From the NCBI GenBank assembly GCA_964453665.1, contig CAYVQT010000049.1, forward strand, positions 1-22,893: a stretch of DNA of 22,893 bases, read 5' to 3'. The stretch is from DAOUTY01 sp964453665. GTDB lineage: Bacteria; Chloroflexota; Dehalococcoidia; SZUA-161. The notes beneath the pieces were generated by a model. It saw only the letters and a program-made list of their open reading frames with translations. It made no database searches and was not told the DNA's origin. Made by a program: the position numbers and the translations under genes. Shown piece after piece: positions 1 through 6,451 of this stretch (within the stretch, counting starts at the first letter, position 1; every line of letters begins with the position of its first letter).

Positions 1-45
1 GAAAACTTCATCCCTCGACCTTACGGTCGGGGATTTAAGTTTTGT
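1..45. mobile_element. Probable terminus of an IS200/IS605-family element
   Basis: An imperfect inverted repeat has arms at 2-20 and 25-43 around a TTAC loop. The core CTCGACC/GGTCGGGG sits inside outer AAAACTT/AAGTTTT arms. A subterminal hairpin of this form, without simple terminal inverted repeats, is typical of IS200/IS605 (TnpA/TnpB) elements. The element body would lie to the left of the window, so no transposase is visible. The reading frame of the adjacent DUF6141-like gene runs into this hairpin and stops there, which fits an insertion boundary near 44-47. Alternatives are a MITE relative or an ordinary hairpin terminator. Confidence 0.5.
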
Positions 46-220
46 ACATTAAAACCGCATCCGATGCAGGGTTATCCCCGAAGGGTTTGCCCAGTACCAA
101 TTGCTCTACCATAGCGTATATCGCAGCACCGGCTATACACAGGAGCAAAACCCAGAGCAGCACCTGACGGAAATGCTGTACCTCACGGTACAGCATTTCC
201 TCACCTTTATCCCTTGTCAT
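35..220 (-). pseudogene. DUF6141-like membrane protein, truncated by the left-edge element
   Basis: The 61-residue product has an early FRQVLLWVLLL membrane segment (about residues 17-40) and the motif QLVLGKPFGDNPASD. I recognise this as the start of the DUF6141 family, whose members are usually well over 100 residues with further membrane segments. Here the frame ends a few residues after NPASDAVLM, inside the hairpin at 1-45, so the rest of the domain is missing. No Shine-Dalgarno sequence precedes the ATG. TAGAAT lies six bases upstream instead, so the gene was probably leaderless. It is divergent from the DUF763 gene. A genuinely short protein cannot be excluded, but the break inside a conserved motif argues for disruption. 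The function of the family is unknown to me. Confidence 0.55.
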
Positions 221-226
221 GCCGAT

Positions 227-232
227 ATTCTA
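227..232 (-). promoter_or_regulatory. -10 element of a leaderless promoter for the truncated DUF6141 gene
   Basis: On the minus strand TAGAAT is followed by exactly six bases and then ATG at 220. With a normal -10 to start distance, transcription would begin at or next to the start codon. A -35 is weak (TTTTGA at 17 bp). The divergent gene at 386 has the same arrangement. Confidence 0.45.
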
Positions 233-350
233 ATCCATTCTTCCCGAAATCAAAACAGGTAATTTCGGCAGGATGGTAGAAGTGACAACGCAACACACTT
301 TTCAGGCATTAAGCCATCAGCGGTGAGCCTTCAGGTCTGGATTCTCCGCC

Positions 351-379
351 TTGTCGTCTCAGCCCTTTTAGCTTAGAAT
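351..379 (+). promoter_or_regulatory. Sigma70-type promoter, apparently leaderless, for the DUF763 gene
   Basis: TTGTCG (351-356), a 17-bp spacer and TAGAAT (374-379) lie six bases before the ATG at 386. The predicted transcription start falls on or beside the A of the ATG. No Shine-Dalgarno sequence is present, which agrees with a leaderless message. Confidence 0.6.
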
Positions 380-385
380 TGACCC

Positions 386-1480
386 ATGAAGCAACCGATG
401 AGGACTGGCGTGGCCCACCTCCCTCTTCACGGTGGCAAGGCACCCCGCTGGCTGTTTGACCGGATGACGAAGCTTTCCCGGGAGATATCGATAGCCATTG
501 TATCCGAGTTCAGCCCCGAGGAGATGTTACGCAGGCTATCGGACCCCTTCTGGTTCCAGGGCCTGGGCTGTGTCCTCGGCTTCGACTGGCATTCCAGCGG
601 CGTCACCACCACAGTATGTGGCGCTCTCAAAGAAGGGACAAAAGGACTGGAAAAAGAGCTGGGTATCTACATCGCCGGTGGCAAGGGGAAAACCTCGCGG
701 CAGACCCCCTCGCAGATCAGTAAATACTCCGAGATTATCTCCAGAGACCCCGCACCGCTGGTTTACGCCAGCAGAATGTCTGCCAAAGTGGACTCCTGCG
801 CGGTTCAAGACGGCTACCAGCTATATCATCATACCTTCCTGTTCACCGCCCGGGGTGACTGGGCAGTGGTCCAGCAGGGAATGAACGAAAGGAACCACTA
901 CGCCCGCAGATACCACTGGCTCGGTGAGAGCGTTACAGACTTTGTCTGCGAGCCTCATACTGCAATATGCTCCCAGGGATTTGGCAATTCGTTGAACATG
1001 GTGGCCTATGAGAGCGAGGAGGCGCGGGATGTAGCAACCAGGGTCGCCTCGGAAGAGGACCCGGATGCCCTGGTTAAAGAGCTGAAAAGGTTGAAATCGC
1101 TCGACCTGCCCTCCCGCCACCATCTCTCATTGCACGACCTCCACCCTGAATACCTCGAGAAGATATTCCTCTCCACCTATGAGCGTAAACCCGAGTGCTT
1201 CGAGAACCTTATAGGTATGGAAGGCGTAGGGCCGAAAACTATCCGCGCCCTCAGCCTTGTATCCGAGCTGGTATGGGGAGTTGCTCCCAGCTTTAACGAC
1301 CCCGCCCGCTATAGCTTCGCCCACGGCGGTAAGGATGGAATTCCTTACCCGGTAGACCGCACAACCTACGACAGGACTACAGCGATCCTGTCCCGCGCGG
1401 TACGAAAGGCAAAGCTGGGCAATAGAGAGGAGATGGAAGCCCTCAGACGCCTGCACAGGGCCTTTCCCCAACATGAGTAA
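386..1480 (+). CDS. DUF763 domain-containing protein
   Basis: This 364-residue protein matches the DUF763 family over its full length: RTGVAHLPLHGGKAPRWLF near the N terminus, FWFQGLGCVLGFDWHSSG at about 55-72, and a C-terminal GGKDGIPYPVDRTTYD block at about 314-329. Residues 276-291 (IGMEGVGPKTIRALSL) look like a helix-hairpin-helix DNA-binding element, as in some glycosylases and nucleases. The family is common in archaea and scattered in bacteria, and its biochemical role is not known to me; a nucleic-acid function is an inference from the HhH-like motif only. The start is supported by family N-terminal conservation and by the promoter ending six bases upstream, despite the absence of a Shine-Dalgarno site. 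Its 3' end overlaps the HAD gene by 8 bases, so the two are probably translationally coupled. Confidence 0.85.
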   Translation: MKQPMRTGVAHLPLHGGKAPRWLFDRMTKLSREISIAIVSEFSPEEMLRRLSDPFWFQGLGCVLGFDWHSSGVTTTVCGALKEGTKGLEKELGIYIAGGKGKTSRQTPSQISKYSEIISRDPAPLVYASRMSAKVDSCAVQDGYQLYHHTFLFTARGDWAVVQQGMNERNHYARRYHWLGESVTDFVCEPHTAICSQGFGNSLNMVAYESEEARDVATRVASEEDPDALVKELKRLKSLDLPSRHHLSLHDLHPEYLEKIFLSTYERKPECFENLIGMEGVGPKTIRALSLVSELVWGVAPSFNDPARYSFAHGGKDGIPYPVDRTTYDRTTAILSRAVRKAKLGNREEMEALRRLHRAFPQHE

Positions 1481-2153
1481 GATACTTTTCATAGACTACG
1501 ATGAGACTCTACACGATACCTACGCCAAGTTCGTAGTCAGGCTCGATGGCATATACGGTTTGAGCGCCGAGCAAATAATTAACGCCTATCTGGCAGTGCA
1601 CCGGGGGATTGTTCACCTGCAGTATCCCGAGAAGCATGACGACTTCTTCTTTCATCAAAGGTTGCTCGCCGACTATTTGGGCATGCCCTACGACGAAGGC
1701 GAGGCTAGAAAGACAGCAATAAGGTTCAAGGAGGCACAGGAGGAATGCTGGATAAATCCGACCTTCTACCCGGAGAGCCTGTACTTCCTGGACAAAGTTA
1801 AGGAAAGGTACATACTCTGTTTGACAACTGGAGACTATGCACGGGAAAAGGCCGATGCCCTGGAGAAAGCCGCTGGAACGAATTATTTCAGCTACGCCTT
1901 TGACCATACACACCTGGGGATAAAGGGAGATAGAACCTACTTCGATAATGCGCTTATGTCTACTAACTCCACGCCCGATGATGCCATAGCAATAGGCGAC
2001 AGCCTGGAACATGACATAGCTGCTGCCAAAGAAGCAGGGATTATTACAATATGGGTCAATAGAAGAGGACGCTCTCTAACAAGCGACTCCCCCTACCCAG
2101 ATTACGAGGCCAGTGACCTGTTTGATGTTCTCGAGTTTATTGAAAGCTTTTAG
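1473..2153 (+). CDS. HAD-superfamily hydrolase
   Basis: The four HAD motifs are visible in this 226-residue protein. Motif I is FIDYDETLHD with nucleophile D8 and general acid D10. Motif II is LCLTTGD with T118/T119, motif III is probably K151 in GIKGDRTYF, and motif IV is IGDSLEHD with D176 and D181. An alpha-helical cap (about residues 20-95) makes it a subfamily I, phosphoglycolate-phosphatase-like phosphatase. The substrate cannot be predicted. The ATG lies within the last codons of the DUF763 gene (ATGAGTAA), so translation is probably coupled. No separate Shine-Dalgarno was seen. The partnership with DUF763 may be functional, for example removal of a phosphate from a nucleic-acid repair or turnover product, but this is inference. 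Confidence 0.85.
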   Translation: MSKILFIDYDETLHDTYAKFVVRLDGIYGLSAEQIINAYLAVHRGIVHLQYPEKHDDFFFHQRLLADYLGMPYDEGEARKTAIRFKEAQEECWINPTFYPESLYFLDKVKERYILCLTTGDYAREKADALEKAAGTNYFSYAFDHTHLGIKGDRTYFDNALMSTNSTPDDAIAIGDSLEHDIAAAKEAGIITIWVNRRGRSLTSDSPYPDYEASDLFDVLEFIESF

Positions 2154-2166
2154 GTCACAAGATATA

Positions 2167-2225
2167 ATTGCGAGCCTTAGCCCTGAGCGATGCCAGGAAG
2201 CAAGGCATCCTGCGTCATTGCGAGC
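2167..2225. repeat. Degenerate intergenic repeat with ATTGCGAGC units and a small hairpin
   Basis: ATTGCGAGC occurs at 2167-2175 and again at 2217-2225. Between them GATGCC (2189-2194) and GGCATC (2204-2209) form an inverted repeat with a 9-base loop. GTCATTGCGAGC-type intergenic repeats are widespread in bacterial genomes, including Dehalococcoidia. This looks like a worn copy. Confidence 0.4.
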
Positions 2226-2280
2226 AAAGTCTTTCTACAATCGCCATTATTGGAGTAATTAAACAAGGAGGCACAAGGAC

Positions 2281-2829
2281 ATGGAAATTGCTGCGTCAGG
2301 TTTTTACGAGATTCTTTCACCAAGATGCACGGTGATTATCTCAACCGTGGACGATGACGGAAAAGCCAACGCTGCCCCGTTCAGCTTCGTAACGCCAGTT
2401 TCATCTGACCCGCCGTTAATCCTATTCGCCTCCGCTCCTGCCAGGCACACGCTAGCTAACGCAAGAGAAACTGGCGATTTTGTTATTAACATCGTGCCTG
2501 AGGAGCTACTGGATAAACTCTGGACCTGCTCTAAGGCACTCCCCAAAGGTGTGAGCGAGATCGAAGAGGCTGGTTTAACCGAAAGAAAATCAAAGCGTGT
2601 CAGAGCACCCGCCATTGAAGAGTGCATAGGCTGGATAGAGTGCCAGGTTGAGTTTGAGAAAGAGGCCGGCGACCACATCCTTGTGGTCGGGAGGGTGGTG
2701 CGCGCCGAATGTAAAGACGAGTATATGAAGGAAGAGCAATTCGATGTCTCCAAGGCAAGGCCGGTAATGCACATTAGAGGAAGGAGATTTGTTGCCGCTG
2801 AGCGAGTCATTCACGCCAAGGGTCACTGA
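2281..2829 (+). CDS. Flavin reductase family protein (FMN-binding split barrel)
   Basis: The 182-residue product has the N-terminal flavin reductase-like split-barrel pattern: SPRCTVIISTVDDDG, then NAAPFSFVTPVSSDPPLI (about 30-47), then SAPARHTLANARETGDFVIN (about 51-70). Proteins of this family bind FMN and either reduce it with NAD(P)H for a partner or act as small flavoproteins. Length and domain extent are normal. A strong AAGGAGG lies 8 bases upstream of the ATG, which fixes the start. The gene has about 125 bases of intergenic sequence before it and is followed at 155 bases by a crotonase-fold gene with its own promoter, so it is probably transcribed separately. The specific partner enzyme is unknown. 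Confidence 0.85.
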   Translation: MEIAASGFYEILSPRCTVIISTVDDDGKANAAPFSFVTPVSSDPPLILFASAPARHTLANARETGDFVINIVPEELLDKLWTCSKALPKGVSEIEEAGLTERKSKRVRAPAIEECIGWIECQVEFEKEAGDHILVVGRVVRAECKDEYMKEEQFDVSKARPVMHIRGRRFVAAERVIHAKGH

Positions 2830-2910
2830 ACGACCGTCAACCAAAGAGTGAACTCAGATATCCCATCACCGGCCACTAACCCCGCACTCTCTTCTAACTC
2901 GATTAAACAC

Positions 2911-2929
2911 CCGCCGTTCATTGCGGCGG
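2911..2929. repeat. 6-bp inverted repeat overlapping a -35 box
   Basis: CCGCCG (2911-2916) and CGGCGG (2924-2929) are perfect inverted arms around a 7-base centre. The right arm overlaps the -35 hexamer at 2921-2926, so a repressor site is possible. It could instead be the 3' hairpin of the flavin reductase transcript, although no T-run follows. Confidence 0.35.
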
Positions 2930-2949
2930 TTCAGCCAACCTGCTACAAT
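2921..2949 (+). promoter_or_regulatory. Sigma70-type promoter for the crotonase-fold gene
   Basis: TTGCGG (2921-2926), a 17-bp spacer and TACAAT (2944-2949) predict a start near 2956. Because it lies inside the 63-base in-frame extension upstream of 2984, it supports the shorter start at 2984. Confidence 0.55.
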
Positions 2950-2983
2950 GGAGTCCAGTCGTTGCATTCGAACAGGAGGGGCA

Positions 2984-3784
2984 ATGGGTCACGAGCATAT
3001 CATCTATACCAAGGACGAGGGTATAGCCACTCTGACACTTAATAGACCTCAGAAATTAAACGCATTTACTACTGCTATGTACAGAGGGCTATCAGAAGCA
3101 CTCGATGAAGCAGCCAGCGACGACGAGGTAAGGGTGCTGGTAATTACGGGGACAGGGCGCGCCTTTTGCGTCGGCGCCGATGTTAAGGGCCTGGAGGAAG
3201 GATTTAATAAGAATCCCAGTCCATCAGCACAGCAGGGATCTATGATTGGCACAGTGAGAAGTATCTTAACCGTACCCCTGCGGAGAATGGACAAGCCGGT
3301 CATAGCCTCCATTAATGGCATAACTGCCGGCGGCGGCCTCGATGCTGCCTGTGCCTGTGACATCCGAATAGCCTCCGAGAGAGCCACCTTCTCCTCAGTC
3401 TTCGTTCGCAGAGGGCTGGTCCCCACTATGGGCGGGACCTATTTCCTCCCCAGACTGATCGGGATAGATAAAGCCTGCGAACTTATCTGGACCGGCGATC
3501 TAATTGACGCCCACGAAGCTGAAAGGATAGGGCTTGTAACCAGGGTAGTGCCCCACGATGAGCTTGAAGCGGCTACCTGGGAACTGGCAACCAAACTGGT
3601 AAAAGGGCCGCCGCTCGCGATAGCCAGCGCCAAGAAACTGATATATAACAGTCTGGACGCTGATCTAGAGTCAGCCTTAAAGGAAGTCATAGGAGAGTAC
3701 ATGGCGCTGAGTCAAACAGAGGATCACCGGGAGGCACTACGTGCGTTTCTGGAAAAAAGGGAGCCGGTTTTCAAGGGCAGGTAA
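2984..3784 (+). CDS. Enoyl-CoA hydratase/isomerase (crotonase) family protein
   Basis: This 266-residue crotonase-fold protein has the CoA oxyanion-hole segments RAFCVGADVKGL (59-70) and NGITAGGGLD (111-120). The ATG at 2984 is chosen because AGGAGG lies just upstream and a promoter (2921-2949) sits inside the longer possible frame. In rat mitochondrial hydratase the catalytic glutamates are E144 and E164. By alignment these positions are D120 and F140 here, so ordinary enoyl-CoA hydration is unlikely. The segment FVRRGLVPTMGGTYFLPRL resembles PaaG-type isomerases and related crotonases that lack the glutamate pair. Likely chemistry is isomerisation or another acyl-CoA reaction in aromatic or fatty acid breakdown, in the cytoplasm. 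The PHP gene follows 61 bases downstream and may be cotranscribed. Confidence 0.88.
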   Translation: MGHEHIIYTKDEGIATLTLNRPQKLNAFTTAMYRGLSEALDEAASDDEVRVLVITGTGRAFCVGADVKGLEEGFNKNPSPSAQQGSMIGTVRSILTVPLRRMDKPVIASINGITAGGGLDAACACDIRIASERATFSSVFVRRGLVPTMGGTYFLPRLIGIDKACELIWTGDLIDAHEAERIGLVTRVVPHDELEAATWELATKLVKGPPLAIASAKKLIYNSLDADLESALKEVIGEYMALSQTEDHREALRAFLEKREPVFKGR

Positions 3785-3845
3785 CCGCACTAAAGCCCGG
3801 TTCTCTTTTCTCACGGCCCCGTCTGGAACAGGGGAATAGCGATAA

Positions 3846-4622
3846 ATGGCGATTGAGGAGCAGCCTCATAATTCCTCACACGATAGATTTGTAAAAGTAG
3901 ACTTTCACATACATACCCCGGAATCAAAATGCTACAGTGACCCTATGACCTCACCCGAGCAGATTGTAGATGCAGCCCTCGCCGCCAAACTGGACGCAAT
4001 CGCTATCACCGACCATAACACATTCAGCGGCGTCGATGTCGTAAGGAAGGCAGGTCAGTTAAAGAGGCTGGTAGTGTTCCCCGGGATTGAGCTGTCGACA
4101 GAAGCTGGCCACTTCCTTGCCCTTTTCGATCACGAAGCTCCCGTCTCTCGGCTGGAAGATTTCCTCGACTATGTAGGGGTTAGCGTAGCGGGAATTGGGG
4201 ATGGGACCATCCCCGTACGCGACGATATCAAGGATGTCCTTCGCAAGATATATGAGCGTGAGGGAATTGCTATCGCAGCCCATATCGATAGATGGCCAAC
4301 AGGTTTCTCGCAGACCACCAGGAGCCGCCGGTTGAAGATGAAAATACATGGCAGCGAATATCTCTCCGCCCTTGAGATTACTCAGCCGCAGAATAAGGAG
4401 CTGTGGAACAGAGGGCAAGTACGGGATTACCCCAAGAGATATGCCTGCGTTCAGGGTTCGGATGCCCATGCCCTTGATGAGATCGGAAGGCGGCCTACAT
4501 ACATGAAGCTTCCCGGTCTAAACCTGAACGGGATAAGACTGGCTTTCAATGAATATGAGAGTAGAATAAGGTTCCCCGAGGAGATAGAAGGAAACAGCAA
4601 GAATATTACCCGCTATCAGTAA
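3846..4622 (+). CDS. PHP-domain metal-dependent phosphoesterase
   Basis: The 258-residue protein carries the metal-binding motifs of the PHP superfamily in order: DFHIHT (19-24), TDHNTF (55-60), PGIELS (79-84, E82), AAHIDR (144-149) and GSDAH (204-208). PHP domains hydrolyse phosphodiesters or phosphomonoesters with two or three metal ions; relatives include RNase AM (TrpH/YciV) and histidinol phosphatase. The arrangement is closest to the stand-alone TrpH-like group, but the substrate is not determined. It is cytosolic, with no signal peptide. AGGGGA is about 10 bases upstream of the ATG, and this is the only methionine start before the first motif. It follows the crotonase gene on the same strand and is convergent with the DUF4097 gene. 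Confidence 0.85.
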   Translation: MAIEEQPHNSSHDRFVKVDFHIHTPESKCYSDPMTSPEQIVDAALAAKLDAIAITDHNTFSGVDVVRKAGQLKRLVVFPGIELSTEAGHFLALFDHEAPVSRLEDFLDYVGVSVAGIGDGTIPVRDDIKDVLRKIYEREGIAIAAHIDRWPTGFSQTTRSRRLKMKIHGSEYLSALEITQPQNKELWNRGQVRDYPKRYACVQGSDAHALDEIGRRPTYMKLPGLNLNGIRLAFNEYESRIRFPEEIEGNSKNITRYQ

Positions 4623-4658
4623 TCATATTCGTTCAATCACTTCGAGTTATACACAAGT

Positions 4659-5546
4659 CTACCTGACAGTCACATCCCCATTAGATGTTCTGATGTAAAG
4701 CTCCGCATTCCCTGTACCAATCGTGCCTACGAGATGGTCTTCCCTCGTCAACGTAGCCGTTACTTCCAGTTCACACGTTACCATACCATTACTGGTCTTC
4801 GCATCCAGATTAACGCCAGGCGTACCCAGCAGTTCCACATCTACTTTGCCGTTGCTGGTAACAAGTCTGCTCCTTGACCCGTCCGTTATCTCTCCGCTGA
4901 ACCAGATCTCACCATTGCTGGACTCAATATCGACCTCACCTTTGACATCCCATAAATCCACTGAACCATTACTGGTCGAGATTAAGCAAGTCCCTTCCAT
5001 AGTGCCAATTTCTATAGCACCGTTACTGGTCGTTCCATTATACTCACCCTTCACGTCCATCAGCACAATCTTCCCATTGGACGTATTCATGACGCCGGAA
5101 CCATTCATACCGCGCAGCTCAACAGCACCATTGCTGGTGTTAATATCCACGTAGGTACCGGCCGGTGCGGTTATGGCAATATCAGCAGCAGCGCTGCCGT
5201 AAAACCACCACTGCTTCGTTGCTTTAACATCAATTGTTATCGTGTCACCATCCTGGATTATCTCATATTGAACTCTGGGAGCATCCGTCAGCGTCGCCTC
5301 TACACGCACTTCGTTGTCAGTGCCAGCATTTATCTCGATGCCCCCGTTCTCGCTACTGACAACAACCGTGGGGGACACGCCGACGGTGAAGCTATCATCC
5401 TGATATTCCGTAGGGCCTACGCTGCATCCGGTGACTACTAATAGCACGGCGACTACAGCAACGGCAATGACGAGCGGCCCTGAGCCTGAAAAGACCCGCC
5501 GTCGGATTCCACGCACTTGAATTTCACCAAACATTTTCAGTCGCAT
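4659..5546 (-). CDS. DUF4097 family beta-strand-repeat lipoprotein
   Basis: The 295-residue product starts with a basic segment and a hydrophobic stretch (about 24-40) ending in the lipobox VVTGC with C41. It is probably a lipoprotein anchored on the outer face of the membrane. After it come eight repeats centred on TSNG/SSNG, spaced about 15-30 residues, each followed by a short strand (TSNGAVEL, TSNGKIVL, TSNGAIEI and so on). This is the DUF4097 / putative adhesin pattern, expected to form a right-handed beta-helix-like structure. The function is not known; envelope sensing or stress roles have been proposed for relatives such as LiaG. GGGGG lies 4-8 bases before the ATG. The upstream region holds three CTGATA/TATCAG half-sites. 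The gene is convergent with the PHP gene. Confidence 0.8.
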   Translation of the reverse strand: MRLKMFGEIQVRGIRRRVFSGSGPLVIAVAVVAVLLVVTGCSVGPTEYQDDSFTVGVSPTVVVSSENGGIEINAGTDNEVRVEATLTDAPRVQYEIIQDGDTITIDVKATKQWWFYGSAAADIAITAPAGTYVDINTSNGAVELRGMNGSGVMNTSNGKIVLMDVKGEYNGTTSNGAIEIGTMEGTCLISTSNGSVDLWDVKGEVDIESSNGEIWFSGEITDGSRSRLVTSNGKVDVELLGTPGVNLDAKTSNGMVTCELEVTATLTREDHLVGTIGTGNAELYIRTSNGDVTVR

Positions 5547-5555
5547 TCTTTCCCC

Positions 5556-5597
5556 CTGATATAAAATGTATCAGTCGGTTATCCGTCACTACTGATA
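5556..5597. promoter_or_regulatory. Three CTGATA/TATCAG half-sites in front of the DUF4097 gene
   Basis: CTGATA at 5556-5561, TATCAGT at 5569-5575 and ACTGATA at 5591-5597 form two overlapping inverted repeats, with gaps of 7 and 15 bases. In the minus-strand transcript the gene-proximal pair would form a hairpin ending directly at the GGGGG ribosome binding site, and the distal pair would compete with it. As DNA, the 7-bp repeat has arm centres 22 bp apart, about two helical turns, as in an operator. Confidence 0.4.
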
Positions 5598-6105
5598 TCT
5601 ATTAATGGTCTTTGTGTCCAGGTTACGAGCATTCTATCATCAGGATTCCACAGGTGCAACAAAAGCCCTCTACCCATTATCAGTTGAATAAATATTTCCT
5701 GACCCGGTCAACTATTTCCCGGACGCCACTCAATTGATGATAAACCCCGCTAAACTGGTTATATAGCGCCAATGGGCCCCTTATCCCTGGTTCAAGGACA
5801 AATCTTTAGTGCCATCTTCAGGCAAGCCAATCGTACTCATTTACAATACAAAAGGGTTAAATGTCTATAGAAACTCAAAATTTTTAAGAGTGTAAGGCGA
5901 CTGCGGAAACTGCAACTATGCCTGCAGTAAACGGCGAACTTTAGCGCACAAATACCAGTACCGGTCTCCATCTACGGGTAGTAATCTTGTGCCATCAACA
6001 AAGCTCGAAAAATGACCATTAAGGCTATGGAGTAACATGTGGCACCTGTGGTAATGTTGACTTGAGACAGGGGGATATAAGAGAGGCAACAGAGGAGCGA
6101 TACAG
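5598..6105. other. Gene-poor stretch between the DUF4097 gene and the 68-residue gene
   Basis: I see no coding region with conserved motifs, ribosome binding site or codon bias here. The short minus-strand frame reaching into 5916-6125 overlaps the real + strand gene and has no ribosome binding site. No tRNA-like cloverleaf or clear promoter hexamer pair was found. The AT-rich part near 5840-5895 could hold promoter elements but none match well. Confidence 0.4.
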
Positions 6106-6312
6106 ATGTATTTACAGGTGGACATATACGAATGCGGCAGTAAACATATTCACGTCGTCTTGCGAGGGCAGGTCCAGGGAGAAGCTGTCTTCGGTGATTT
6201 CGACGTGTTTGCCGAATTCATTGAAGTCTGCCAGGATTTTATCAACAAACGTAGCTTGATACCCAGAGTCTTTCTAGATGCTTTCGATGATTCGGGCAAT
6301 GCCTGTACGTAG
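6106..6312 (+). CDS. Small protein of unknown function (68 residues)
   Basis: The product starts MYLQVDIYECGSKHIHVV, runs through QGEAVFGDFDVFAEFIE and ends with an acidic tail (LDAFDDSG). Support for a real gene: AGAGGAG lies 8 bases upstream of the ATG, composition is balanced and soluble, and a strong rho-independent terminator lies 50 bases after the stop. The predicted fold is a few beta strands followed by one helix (about 32-48, FDVFAEFIEVCQDFINK). No family name is recognised and there is no membrane segment or signal peptide. It is convergent with the multi-PAS kinase gene and has no close partner on its own strand. Confidence 0.6.
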   Translation: MYLQVDIYECGSKHIHVVLRGQVQGEAVFGDFDVFAEFIEVCQDFINKRSLIPRVFLDAFDDSGNACT

Positions 6313-6361
6313 AAAGACGAGAGGATAGCCATACAGATATCGATATTGTTCGCAATTATAG

Positions 6362-6396
6362 AAGCCGTGTATTTTTTGAAGATACCCGGCTTTTTT
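6362..6396 (+). terminator. Rho-independent terminator after the 68-residue gene
   Basis: A stem of AAGCCGTGTA (6362-6371) with TACCCGGCTT (6383-6392), nine of ten positions paired, is followed by a T-run to 6396. The opposite strand has no T-run after the stem, so it works mainly for the + strand. Confidence 0.75.
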
Positions 6397-6451
6397 AATT
6401 GCGGCCTTAATCAAAGCCCGAACTGTGGAATTTTATTACGGATTTGGTACC

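Noticed and set aside
2921..2983. N-terminal extension of the crotonase gene
   Set aside because: The extension contains a promoter and the downstream ATG has a strong AGGAGG, so the shorter protein is more likely.
2848..3042. 64-codon + strand frame before the crotonase gene
   Set aside because: It overlaps the promoter and start of the crotonase gene in another frame and has no family features.
5916..6125. 69-codon minus-strand frame
   Set aside because: No ribosome binding site, odd composition, and it overlaps the start of the supported 68-residue + strand gene.
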